Position numbers and translations under genes: made by a program. Positions 1-6,323 of a DNA stretch of 6,323 nt are shown here, one piece after another. The notes beneath the pieces are model-generated. The model did no database searches. It was not told the origin of the DNA and saw only the letters and a program-made list of their open reading frames with translations. The DNA lies in assembly GCA_016787105.1 (NCBI GenBank), contig JAEUVI010000084.1:1-6323 (forward strand). The letters run 5' to 3'. The stretch is from Chitinophagaceae bacterium. GTDB lineage: Bacteria; Bacteroidota; Bacteroidia; Chitinophagales; Chitinophagaceae. How positions within the stretch are numbered: position 1 is the stretch's first letter; each line of letters begins with the position of its first letter.

Positions 1-1620
1 CGGATCGCTTGCAATAACATAATTGGTTGAAATACCGCCATAGCTCCATCCTGCAATACCCATCCTGTTTTCATCCACAATGCCCTGCTTTATCAAATGA
101 TTGGCTGCACCTACTATATCAACCACTTCCTTATTTCCCCAATCGCCATAGATAGCTCTTGTAAATGCAGTACCCCTGCCGCTACTGCCGCGATAATTAA
201 CAGCAGCTACTGCATAGCCTGCAGCAGCATATATCTGCCGGGTAATATCAAACTCATATTCATCCTGTGCTACGGGGCCGCCATGAATAAATAAAATCAG
301 TGGTAATTTTTTTCCGGGTACTGCATCTGAAGGCTTATATAATAAACCTGATACCAACGTACCGTCCTTACTTTTTGATTGAAAACCTTCAACCTTCGCC
401 AGCTTCAATGGTGCAAGGAATGAGTCCTGCACATGTGTCAACCTTCTTGTATTTTCATTTTCTACAGCATATAATTCTCCGGGCAATTGCGGTTCGCTCA
501 TAGTAGCCACCCATTTATCGTTCTCTGTTTCTATTTCCGCAAAACTTTTATCGCCTTTCGTCAAATTTTTCATGGCACCGCTCTTCACATCAAAAGAAAC
601 AATATTACACTGGCGATCATCTTCCATCAATACATTGATGGATTTTCCGTCACGGCTCCAGCGCTGGTTTCTTATCGGCCTGTCTACTGATTTATTTAAT
701 AAAACCGGGTCTCCTCCATCTTTTGAAATAACAGCGAGGTATGAAATACCATACATCGTGAATGGCTCATCACTGCTGCTTTGCTGGTAAGCGATAAATT
801 TTCCATCGGGGCTCCATACAGGTCTTTCATCGGAGCCAGCCCAACTTGTAATTTTTTTCATTTCGGCACCAGCTTTTGCCTGCATCAGGTAGATATCGCT
901 ATTACTATTCTTATCCGGATCTGCTGTACGGTTGCTTGAAAACGCAATGGTTGAACCATCTGGCGAAAACGCAGGGTTTGTCTCATTATATATTCCTCTT
1001 GTAAGGGTATCCAGTTTTTTACTTTTTATGTCAAAATAATACAAGTGACTATTTCTCCTGTCAAGATAACCCTCGTAATCCTGTTTGAATTTGTACCGAT
1101 CCATCACATAAGGTTTACGCACTTTTGTTTTCGCAGTGTCAGCATAATCGGGATCTTTTATTACGAGCAAAATGCCAGAGCCATCCGGTTTCCATACATA
1201 CTCTTCAATATCACCTTTTACATCTGTCAGTTTTTTTGCTTCACCTCCTCTTCTGTCCAATATAAAAACTTGTGATTTTTCTTCACCATCATTTTCCTTA
1301 TTACTTCTTGCTGCGGTAAATGAAATATATTTCCCATCAGGACTGAATTTTGGCGACGATTCTCCTGCAGGACTATTGGTTAATTGTACATTATCCTTTC
1401 CATCCCAGCTTATCATCCATATGTCTTTATTACGTTTATCTTTTGCGGTATCAACGGAAGTCAATGTATACAGCACCCAATTTCCATCCGGAGAAACCTG
1501 TGGATCAGCGATGTGCTGGTAACGATAAATGTCAACCGGGCCAATGGGACGTTTTTCCTGCGCCATTACTGTAACAGAAAATAAAAAAACGCTGGTAATA
1601 GTTTGTACAAACTGTTTCAT
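1..1620 (-). CDS. Exported S9-family serine peptidase (prolyl oligopeptidase type), C-terminus cut by window edge
   Basis: The frame is open from ATG at 1620 to the left edge, giving 540 residues without the stop. Residues 1-20 form a signal peptide: Lys2, a hydrophobic stretch, and a likely signal peptidase I site VMA|Q at 20/21, so the protein is probably periplasmic. Residues of about 35-400 carry the repeated xSPDGxxxxF/Y pattern of a WD40-like beta-propeller, with SPDG or variants at 43, 93, 144 (KPDG), 219, 270 and 322 (SRDG). The alpha/beta-hydrolase domain follows: HGGP at 446-449 contributes to the oxyanion hole, and GWSYGG at 524-529 is the nucleophile elbow with Ser526. Family members are usually about 650-700 residues, so the catalytic Asp and His should lie just outside the window. 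In this family the propeller filters small peptides that the hydrolase domain cuts as an amino- or dipeptidyl-peptidase. The exact specificity cannot be read here. It is divergent from the fucose genes, with no evident functional link. Confidence 0.93.
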   Translation of the reverse strand, partial: MKQFVQTITSVFLFSVTVMAQEKRPIGPVDIYRYQHIADPQVSPDGNWVLYTLTSVDTAKDKRNKDIWMISWDGKDNVQLTNSPAGESSPKFSPDGKYISFTAARSNKENDGEEKSQVFILDRRGGEAKKLTDVKGDIEEYVWKPDGSGILLVIKDPDYADTAKTKVRKPYVMDRYKFKQDYEGYLDRRNSHLYYFDIKSKKLDTLTRGIYNETNPAFSPDGSTIAFSSNRTADPDKNSNSDIYLMQAKAGAEMKKITSWAGSDERPVWSPDGKFIAYQQSSSDEPFTMYGISYLAVISKDGGDPVLLNKSVDRPIRNQRWSRDGKSINVLMEDDRQCNIVSFDVKSGAMKNLTKGDKSFAEIETENDKWVATMSEPQLPGELYAVENENTRRLTHVQDSFLAPLKLAKVEGFQSKSKDGTLVSGLLYKPSDAVPGKKLPLILFIHGGPVAQDEYEFDITRQIYAAAGYAVAAVNYRGSSGRGTAFTRAIYGDWGNKEVVDIVGAANHLIKQGIVDENRMGIAGWSYGGISTNYVIASDP

Positions 1621-1780
1621 ATAGCAGAAGGCTTTTCTAATTATTTTCTAAAAATAAATAATAAAACCTTGTGATTAATTCTTCAGCAAAAAGTCAAACT
1701 TTATTTTCAAAAATGGATTTCTCATTATCATAATAATTAACTTCACAACCCTTGATATAGTTTAAAAAAAAGCAATAAAA
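1621..1780. promoter_or_regulatory. Divergent AT-rich intergenic promoter region
   Basis: This 160-base gap separates two divergently transcribed genes and so must hold both start regions. It is very AT-rich, with A- and T-runs. Neither start codon has a recognisable Shine-Dalgarno sequence; the plus-strand gene is preceded by an A-rich stretch, as is common in Bacteroidota. I looked for the Bacteroidota -7 element TAnnTTTG. The nearest minus-strand match is TAAAGTTTG around 1695-1703, one base too long in its spacer, and no convincing -33 element pairs with it. No clear plus-strand match or operator palindrome was found. The function is inferred from gene orientation only. Confidence 0.45.
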
Positions 1781-2545
1781 ATGTTCCGATTAGATAATAA
1801 AACAGCGGTTATAACAGGAGGCGGCAGTGGTATTGGCAGGGCTATAGCAACAACTTTTGCGAAACAGGGTGCTACTGTTCATATCATAGAGCTTAGCATA
1901 GAAAGCGCTAAAGATGCCGCAGAAGAAATCATAAACAACGGTGGAAAAGTAATTACGCATAGTTGCAATGTGGCCAACCAGGCTGATGTGATTACAACAT
2001 TTGAAAAAATCGGTGCAATAAATATCCTGGTGAATAACGCAGGCATCGCCAATATCGGCAAAGCTGATACAACAAGTGAAAAGGATTTTGACAGGGTGAT
2101 GATGGTAAATGTAAAAGGTGTTTATAATTGCCTGTATGCTGCCATACCACAATTGCGCAAGTCAGGTGCGGGTGTTATTTTAAATATGGCATCTGTAGCA
2201 GGATTGACAGGACTTGCAGATCGTTTTGTGTACAGTACTTCCAAAGGAGCGATATTGGCGATGACGATGAGTGTAGCAAGAGATTATATGCATGAAAACA
2301 TCCGCTGTATATCCATTTCGCCGGCAAGAGTACATACACCATTTGTAGATGGGTATATCAAAAAAACATACCCGGGCCAGGAAGCAGAAATGTTTGACAA
2401 ATTATCAAAAGCGCAACCGATAGGACGAATGGGCAAGCCAGAAGAAATTGCAAACCTTGCATTGTATCTCTGTAGTGATGAAGCGTCTTTTATCACAGGG
2501 CTCGATTATCCTATTGATGGAGGGTTTTTGAAACTGAATAATTAA
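1781..2545 (+). CDS. SDR-family NAD(P)-dependent dehydrogenase, possibly acting in L-fucose oxidation
   Basis: The 254-residue product has the usual length of a classical short-chain dehydrogenase. It carries the Rossmann glycine motif TGGGSGIG at 12-19, an acidic Glu37 at the end of the second beta strand (which usually favours NAD over NADP), NNAG at 85-88, and the catalytic tetrad Asn110, Ser138, Tyr151, Lys155 (YSTSK). The C-terminus has the typical GRMGKPEEIA segment and a late DGG (246-248). No signal peptide is seen, so it is cytoplasmic. It lies 50 bases upstream of the fucosidase and near a fuconolactonase-like gene. In the oxidative L-fucose pathway SDR enzymes act both as L-fucose dehydrogenase and as 2-keto-3-deoxy-L-fuconate dehydrogenase; choosing between them from sequence alone is not possible. 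The segment after strand beta-6 reads SPARVHTP, where most relatives have PG in place of PA. The family call is secure; the substrate is inferred from context. Confidence 0.93.
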   Translation: MFRLDNKTAVITGGGSGIGRAIATTFAKQGATVHIIELSIESAKDAAEEIINNGGKVITHSCNVANQADVITTFEKIGAINILVNNAGIANIGKADTTSEKDFDRVMMVNVKGVYNCLYAAIPQLRKSGAGVILNMASVAGLTGLADRFVYSTSKGAILAMTMSVARDYMHENIRCISISPARVHTPFVDGYIKKTYPGQEAEMFDKLSKAQPIGRMGKPEEIANLALYLCSDEASFITGLDYPIDGGFLKLNN

Positions 2546-2595
2546 GAAATCACCTTAGGTTACAGGCTCTAATCAATACGTTAAAAAACAAACTC

Positions 2596-3930
2596 ATGAA
2601 AAGATTAATAACAGTTCTGCTATTGTTTTTTATATACATGCAAAATATAGTTGCACAGGTATATACCCCCACACCGGAAAATATTGCTCATCGCAAGCAA
2701 TTCCAGGATATGAAATTTGGCATGTTTATTCATTGGGGCGCTTCCAGCTTATTGGGCCACGGCGAGTGGGTAATGAATAACCGGAACATAACAGTAGACG
2801 AATACTCACGTTTGCTCCACTTTTTCAATCCGCAAAGTTTTGATGCAAAAAAATGGGTGGATGCCGCGAAAAGCGCCGGAATGAAATACATCACTTTCAT
2901 CACAAGACATCATGACGGCTTCAGCAACTGGGATACAAAATTCTCTGACTGGAAAATAACAAATACACCTTATGGTAAAGATGTGTTACGTCAATTAGCT
3001 GATGAATGTCATAAGCAAGGAATACAATTAAATCTTTACTATTCATTGCTTGACTGGTACCGCGAAGATTACCCGCATGAAACAGGAAGAACAGGTCAGA
3101 AATCCGATCGCAAAGGACATGGCGATTATGCGAGCTATCTGCAATTCATGAAAAATCAATTGACAGAACTGTTAACCAATTACGGCGAAATTGGTGGTAT
3201 CTGGTTTGACGGGCATTGGGATCAGACAGCACCGGAAGGCGAACATGATCGCACATCACGCATCGATTGGAAATATGATGAAATATATGGGTTGATACAT
3301 AAACTGCAACCAAAATGCCTCATCGGCAATAACCATCATATGACTCCTTTTCCCGGAGAAGATTTCCAGATGTTTGAAAAAGATTTGCCGGGACAAAACA
3401 AATCAGGATTAAGTTTCCAGGAAGCATCTGAAAGTGTGCCCGTAGAAACATGCGAAACAATGAATGACTCATGGGGGTTTAATATTACCGACAGGAATTA
3501 TAAATCTTCGAAGCAACTGATACAATACATAGTCAATGCAGCAGGCCGCAATGCAAACTTTTTGCTTAACATCGGCCCGATGCCTGACGGCCTTGTACAA
3601 CCGGAATTCATTGACACACTGAAAAAGATTGGCAACTGGATGCAGCAATATGGAGAAACCATTTATGGTACAAGAGGAAGAGTGATTGCCCCGCAGGACT
3701 GGGGCGTAACAACGGCTAAAAACAAAACGCTCTATTTGCATATCCTGAATAGCCCACAACAGGATGGGTACATTTTTATACCTGAATTCAAAGACAAAAT
3801 TTCAAAAGCCAGCTTGTTTTCAAATAAATCAGGTGTAAAGTTCAAACAACAAGCTGAAGGAACTTTTGTTTTTCTTAATGGCATTGCATTGGATGATACC
3901 GATACCATTATTCAATTGGATTTAAAATAA
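2596..3930 (+). CDS. Exported GH29 alpha-L-fucosidase
   Basis: The 444-residue protein begins with a signal peptide (MKR, then a long hydrophobic run) and a likely cleavage site IVA|Q at 20/21. There is no lipobox cysteine, so it is probably soluble in the periplasm. GH29 signatures are in order: KFGMFIHWG at 40-48, the KYITFITRHHDGF block at 97-109 with the active-site His pair 105-106, and GIWFDG at 201-206 with Asp205 as the expected catalytic nucleophile. ETCETMNDSWGFN (284-296), NAAGRNANFLLNIGP (314-328) and the DG that follows are also conserved in the family. Residues from about 355 to the end would form the small C-terminal beta-sandwich. I cannot place the general acid/base with confidence; Glu256, Glu261 and Glu276 are candidates. 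The protein is near the short end of the family and has no extra carbohydrate-binding module. It hydrolyses terminal alpha-L-fucose from glycans; linkage preference is not visible. It probably shares a transcript with the upstream SDR gene. Confidence 0.95.
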   Translation: MKRLITVLLLFFIYMQNIVAQVYTPTPENIAHRKQFQDMKFGMFIHWGASSLLGHGEWVMNNRNITVDEYSRLLHFFNPQSFDAKKWVDAAKSAGMKYITFITRHHDGFSNWDTKFSDWKITNTPYGKDVLRQLADECHKQGIQLNLYYSLLDWYREDYPHETGRTGQKSDRKGHGDYASYLQFMKNQLTELLTNYGEIGGIWFDGHWDQTAPEGEHDRTSRIDWKYDEIYGLIHKLQPKCLIGNNHHMTPFPGEDFQMFEKDLPGQNKSGLSFQEASESVPVETCETMNDSWGFNITDRNYKSSKQLIQYIVNAAGRNANFLLNIGPMPDGLVQPEFIDTLKKIGNWMQQYGETIYGTRGRVIAPQDWGVTTAKNKTLYLHILNSPQQDGYIFIPEFKDKISKASLFSNKSGVKFKQQAEGTFVFLNGIALDDTDTIIQLDLK

Positions 3931-3946
3931 GACTGGAGCAACATTT

Positions 3947-3966
3947 CCCGGTTCTTTAGAACCGGG
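3947..3966 (+). terminator. Outer left hairpin, possible terminator or mRNA-end structure after the fucosidase gene
   Basis: This is a perfect inverted repeat, CCCGGTTCT-TT-AGAACCGGG, effectively an 8-base-pair GC-rich stem with a TTTA loop, 16 bases after the fucosidase stop codon. It is followed by an A-rich tract (TTAAATAAAAATAAA) rather than a T-run, so it lacks the standard intrinsic terminator tail. It also belongs to the larger symmetric element at 3947-4077. A role as attenuator or 3'-end stabiliser is possible but unproven. Confidence 0.35.
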
Positions 3967-3988
3967 TTAAATAAAAATAAACGTTCCA

Positions 3989-4034
3989 GGCTTTAGCCAA
4001 ACAAAAGTTCACAACTCATTATTTGGCTAAAGCC
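3989..4034. repeat. Inner stem-loop of the compound repeat
   Basis: GGCTTTAGCCAAA at 3989-4001 and its exact reverse complement TTTGGCTAAAGCC at 4022-4034 can form a 13-base-pair stem with a 20-base loop. The stem may be extended with interruptions by CCAGG (3986-3990) and CCTGG (4046-4050). Each arm is itself a small near-palindrome (GGCT-TT-AGCC), so alternative folds are possible. Confidence 0.75.
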
Positions 4035-4057
4035 GGAAGCTAAATCCTGGACGACAT

Positions 4058-4077
4058 CCCGGCACTGAAGTACCGGG
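4058..4077. repeat. Outer right hairpin of the compound repeat
   Basis: CCCGGCACT-GA-AGTACCGGG is an inverted repeat with one internal C/A mismatch. It has the same length and the same CCCGG/CCGGG ends as the hairpin at 3947-3966, and lies at the mirror position in the element. It ends 47 bases before the lactonase start codon, so it would lie in that gene's leader if transcription reads through. Confidence 0.65.
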
Positions 4078-4124
4078 CAATAGAAGAGCCTTCATATTGT
4101 TTTGCGAGTAAACCAATAATTGCC

Positions 4125-4946
4125 ATGACAATTGACACACACGTACATTTCTGGAAATATGACAAGAAGCGTGACGCATGGATGGATGATATGAAAATCC
4201 TGCAGCAAAATTATTTTCCTGAAAACATAGCGCAAACACTTTCCCGCAATGGCGTAGATGGCTGTGTAGCTGTACAGGCTGATCAATCAGAACTTGAAAC
4301 GCATTTCTTAGTTGAGTTGGCCAATACACATCCGATCATTAAAGGAGTTGTCGGTTGGATTGATTTACAAAATGACAATATAGAAGAACGCCTGGCTTAC
4401 TTTTCCCAATATCCAATCATCAAAGGATGGCGGCACGTGGCGCAAGGCGAACCATTGGATTTTTTGCTGCGCAAAAATTTTCAACGTGGCATCAGCTACC
4501 TGCAACCGATGGGATACACATACGATATATTGATATATCACAACCAGTTGAAACCGGCAGTTGAGTTTGTATCCGCATTTCCTGAACAAAAATTCATTAT
4601 TGATCATTGCGCCAAGCCGGATATAAAAAATAAAAAGATAGATGAATGGGCTGTACTGATGCGTGAAATGGCGAAGCATCCCAATGTATGTTGCAAACTT
4701 TCCGGCTTATTTACCGAAGCTGCATGGAAACAATGGAGTGCCGGTGAATTTTATCCTTACCTCGATGTTGTGTTCGATGCGTTCGGCGTGGACAGGTTAA
4801 TGTTTGGCAGTGACTGGCCGGTTATTCTTGTTTCCGGTATTTATGTGCAATGGAAAAGTTTGCTTGAAAAGTATATGGAAAATTTCAGCGAGGATGATAG
4901 AGTAAAAGTGTTTGGGGAGAATGCGGAAAGGTTTTACAATCTCTAG
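4125..4946 (+). CDS. Amidohydrolase family 2 protein, probable L-fuconolactonase
   Basis: The 273-residue protein has the length and layout of the COG3618 (amidohydrolase 2) TIM-barrel lactonases. It opens with IDTHVHFW, whose HxH (His6, His8) is the strand-1 metal-binding motif. GWRHV at 101-105 is another conserved block, IIDHCAKP at 158-165 places His161 and Lys164, CCKLSGL covers 189-195, and MFGSDWPV at 226-233 supplies the strand-8 Asp230. The ATG at 4125 is chosen because it puts the IDTHVHFW motif directly at the N-terminus; no in-frame upstream ATG lies near. No signal peptide is present, so it is cytoplasmic. Family members open sugar lactones, including L-fucono-1,5-lactone and L-rhamnono-lactone. 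The neighbouring fucosidase favours fuconolactone, giving L-fuconate. It is separated from the fucosidase by 194 bases with the inverted repeat and may have its own promoter or depend on read-through. The alternative is a different lactonase or a related 2-pyrone-4,6-dicarboxylate-type hydrolase. Confidence 0.85.
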   Translation: MTIDTHVHFWKYDKKRDAWMDDMKILQQNYFPENIAQTLSRNGVDGCVAVQADQSELETHFLVELANTHPIIKGVVGWIDLQNDNIEERLAYFSQYPIIKGWRHVAQGEPLDFLLRKNFQRGISYLQPMGYTYDILIYHNQLKPAVEFVSAFPEQKFIIDHCAKPDIKNKKIDEWAVLMREMAKHPNVCCKLSGLFTEAAWKQWSAGEFYPYLDVVFDAFGVDRLMFGSDWPVILVSGIYVQWKSLLEKYMENFSEDDRVKVFGENAERFYNL

Positions 4947-4954
4947 AAAAATAT

Positions 4955-5677
4955 ATGGCCTACACTCAAAAGGACATACTTGATTATCTCGAAAGCTATG
5001 ATCAGGAAACCTATCATTTCTTTATAGATTTTGAACATCCATATTTTTATACCGCAGGTTCCAGGATAACACTTTTTGCGGATAAAGAACGTTGGGCTAT
5101 TGTTTTTGAAAAATCAGGATACTCAACCGGAAGTGATTGCGGGCAAATTGAATTTACCTATTTCGGAAACTGCCTGTCGAATTTAGAAACCAGCGATCCC
5201 GAAGATCATTCAACTTCGAATATGAAGGTTGTAATAGTAATAAGCGATGAGGATTTAAGAGCAATTGAAGAAGACTATCTTTTAGTTGATAGAAACATCT
5301 CAGCAATTAAAGTACGCGACACCATTCTACCTTTTGATGTAAAAGATCAGATTAAAACTTATAATCTAATCCGTTATTTAGAAACCAAAAAACCGGCTTT
5401 GTTCAAAGCAACAGACAGCGAATTGAGAGAATGCCTTCCTTCCGACTTACCAAAACTTATGCAGATTGATAAATGGAATCACCAACCATACTCTAAACAT
5501 ATAAACATAACTTCACCTTCCACCTATGTAATCGAAGAAACAGGAACAAGACCAAGTGAAAATGAAACATATAAATTAATTGCAGATATCCTTGTTACAA
5601 AGGATACTGCAAAATGGAAGCCAACGCTCCCTCCAAACAATGATTGGAGAAATTGGCCTCGTGCAGGTACTATGTAA
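4955..5677 (+). CDS. Protein of unknown function, DUF7003-like
   Basis: This 240-residue protein starts 8 bases after the lactonase stop, so the two are probably co-transcribed. It has no signal peptide or membrane segment and looks cytoplasmic and acidic. The N-terminal third is rich in aromatics: FFIDFEHPYFYTAGSRITLF at 22-41, then WAIVFEKSGYS at 47-57 and FTYFGNCL at 68-75. The C-terminus ends with PTLPPNNDWRNWPRAGT at 223-239. From memory these blocks resemble DUF7003 proteins, which are scattered in Bacteroidota and other bacteria and have no assigned function; I could not confirm this by search. The W/E/G pattern is loosely like SMI1/KNR4 (SUKH) immunity-type proteins, but no toxin gene is adjacent, so a defensive or immunity role would be speculation. 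No enzymatic motif is recognised. It does not look like a component of fucose catabolism, so its place behind the lactonase may be accidental. Confidence 0.8.
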   Translation: MAYTQKDILDYLESYDQETYHFFIDFEHPYFYTAGSRITLFADKERWAIVFEKSGYSTGSDCGQIEFTYFGNCLSNLETSDPEDHSTSNMKVVIVISDEDLRAIEEDYLLVDRNISAIKVRDTILPFDVKDQIKTYNLIRYLETKKPALFKATDSELRECLPSDLPKLMQIDKWNHQPYSKHINITSPSTYVIEETGTRPSENETYKLIADILVTKDTAKWKPTLPPNNDWRNWPRAGTM

Positions 5678-5720
5678 TCTTCTCTATATCGGATATAAAA
5701 AGAAAGAGAATTATCTTCTT
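5678..5720. other. Short convergent intergenic gap, no clear terminator
   Basis: Two genes converge here. The only dyad seen is the weak AT-only TATAT-CGG-ATATA at about 5687-5699, which is too unstable to call as an intrinsic terminator. Transcripts from either side may overlap the opposite gene's 3' end. Confidence 0.4.
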
Positions 5721-6323
5721 CTACAACCTCTTCACCCGCATATTCCTGAACCGCAACACATCGCCATGTCCTAAGAAACCGATATGTCCTTTTTTATTCG
5801 ACAAGCCCGGGTGTTTCTGATGATCTAATGTTTCAGTAAAATTTTTTGACGCCGCCTTTATATCCCCATCAAGAATAACAGTACCGTTCAGCGTTACTTT
5901 TATTTTATTTCCTTTTATATAAATTTCTTCCTTATTCCATTCCCCTGTTGGTAACAGAAATCCTCTTTTGGCAGGAATAACCCCATATACCGATCCGTGG
6001 TATTGGTAAGGCTTCAGATCTTTATATCTTGGATCTTCGCTATCGAGTACCTGTATTTCCATTCCCACATAAGCAGCATCGCCTTCGAGTGGTGCACGGA
6101 TACCAATACCATTATTGGCGCCGGGTGTTAACTGAAATTCGAAACGATAAATAAAATCTGCAAACTCATCATTGGTATATAAATTTCCACCGGCTGCATC
6201 CGGATCTACCATTACCGATCCATTGTCAATCACATAACCTGCTTTATTGCCCGTCCATTGATCGAGGTTGCTTCCATCAAATAAAGAAACAAAACCTTGT
6301 TTCTTTTCTTCAGCAGTCAGGCC
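5721..6323 (-). CDS. DUF1080 (3-keto-disaccharide hydrolase-like) protein, N-terminus cut by window edge
   Basis: The frame is open from the right edge to a TAG at 5721-5723, giving 200 residues. The first visible residues include GFVSLFDGSNLDQWTGN (10-26), the hallmark start of DUF1080 domains, so the real start and any signal peptide lie upstream, outside the window. Further family marks are NNGIGIRAP in the middle, the MEIQVLD block, GEWNKEEIYIKGNKIKVTLNG, and the C-terminal GHIGFLGHGDVLRFRNMRVKRL type ending. The fold is a concanavalin/LamG-like beta-sandwich, and members are normally exported or lipoproteins. Pfam names the family 3-keto-disaccharide hydrolase, and characterised members cleave 3-keto-glycosides, but many remain uncharacterised, so this activity is only inferred. 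An in-frame GTG at 6233 is not the start, because family sequence continues before it. It converges on the unknown gene ending at 5677, with 43 bases between. Confidence 0.9.
   Translation of the reverse strand, partial: GLTAEEKKQGFVSLFDGSNLDQWTGNKAGYVIDNGSVMVDPDAAGGNLYTNDEFADFIYRFEFQLTPGANNGIGIRAPLEGDAAYVGMEIQVLDSEDPRYKDLKPYQYHGSVYGVIPAKRGFLLPTGEWNKEEIYIKGNKIKVTLNGTVILDGDIKAASKNFTETLDHQKHPGLSNKKGHIGFLGHGDVLRFRNMRVKRL

Larger units (their letters stand above)
3947..4077. repeat. Compound inverted repeat, REP/BIME-like or miniature mobile element
   Basis: Two arms, 3947-4001 and 4022-4077, are diverged reverse complements of each other around a 20-base spacer. From the outside in, each arm starts with a 20-base hairpin beginning CCCGG and ending CCGGG; the left hairpin and the reverse complement of the right one agree at 16 of 20 positions. 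A poorly conserved stretch of 18-19 bases follows, then TTCC, then an identical GGCTTTAGCCAAA. The outer and inner elements share nearly the same centre, at about 4012. No coding frame fits the gap. The arrangement resembles paired REP sequences (BIMEs) mobilised by RAYT transposases, or a short non-autonomous element; it might also affect transcription or mRNA decay between the fucosidase and lactonase genes. The symmetry is seen directly; the family assignment is inference. Confidence 0.7.

Noticed and set aside
97..1584. Several plus-strand open frames of 65-116 codons opposite the S9 peptidase
   Set aside because: They lie antisense to a continuous frame with clear propeller repeats and a catalytic elbow, and their products show no domain pattern.
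1695..1703. Minus-strand TAAAGTTTG as a Bacteroidota -7 promoter element
   Set aside because: The spacer is one base too long for TAnnTTTG and no convincing -33 element is at the expected distance, so it is mentioned only as the nearest match.
2546..2595. Near-palindrome ACCTTAGGT between SDR and fucosidase genes as an operator or terminator
   Set aside because: Only four base pairs can form and no flanking elements support a role.
4027..4329. Minus-strand 100-codon frame overlapping the lactonase start and the inverted repeat
   Set aside because: It is antisense to the conserved N-terminus of the lactonase, and its product has no recognisable pattern.
5687..5699. TATAT-CGG-ATATA dyad as bidirectional terminator
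   Set aside because: It has only five A/T pairs and no adjacent T-run suited to either gene.
5580..5774. Plus-strand 64-codon frame at the end of the unknown gene
   Set aside because: It overlaps the conserved-looking C-terminus of the 240-residue protein and the end of the opposite DUF1080 gene, with no start signal or family pattern.
6231..6233. GTG codon as start of the DUF1080 gene
   Set aside because: The same frame continues without a stop to the right edge and encodes the typical DUF1080 opening (GFVSLFDG...W) before this codon.

Overview
The window looks like chromosomal DNA from a member of the Bacteroidota, plausibly a Chitinophagaceae-like organism. Supporting signs are moderately AT-rich DNA, start codons preceded by A-rich stretches rather than Shine-Dalgarno motifs, exported proteins whose predicted cleavage sites end in A|Q, and a gene set (S9 peptidase, GH29 fucosidase, DUF1080 protein) typical of glycan-degrading Bacteroidota. 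The assignment is an inference from style; no taxonomic marker is present.

Layout. (1) Positions 1-1620, minus strand: the N-terminal 540 residues of an exported S9-family prolyl-oligopeptidase-type peptidase, cut by the left edge just after its catalytic serine. (2) 1621-1780: an AT-rich divergent promoter region. (3) 1781-4946, plus strand: three genes consistent with L-fucose release and oxidative breakdown. They are an SDR dehydrogenase, an exported GH29 alpha-L-fucosidase, and an amidohydrolase-2 protein resembling L-fuconolactonase. The 194-base gap between the fucosidase and the lactonase holds a compound inverted repeat of about 131 bases (3947-4077) built from two diverged, oppositely oriented copies of a unit of about 55 bases. 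(4) 4955-5677, plus strand: a cytoplasmic protein without a clear function, probably of the DUF7003 type, 8 bases behind the lactonase gene. (5) 5721-6323, minus strand: the C-terminal 200 residues of a DUF1080 (3-keto-disaccharide hydrolase-like) protein, convergent with the previous gene and cut by the right edge.

How the genes may work together: the fucosidase would liberate L-fucose outside the cytoplasm. Inside, the non-phosphorylating route runs L-fucose, L-fuconolactone, L-fuconate, 2-keto-3-deoxy-L-fuconate, then the diketo acid. The SDR fits either the first oxidation or the later keto-deoxy-fuconate oxidation, and the amidohydrolase fits the lactone-opening step. The fuconate dehydratase, the final C-C hydrolase and a fucose permease are not in this window. 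The most interesting non-coding structure is the symmetric REP/BIME-like inverted repeat inside the presumed fucose operon.
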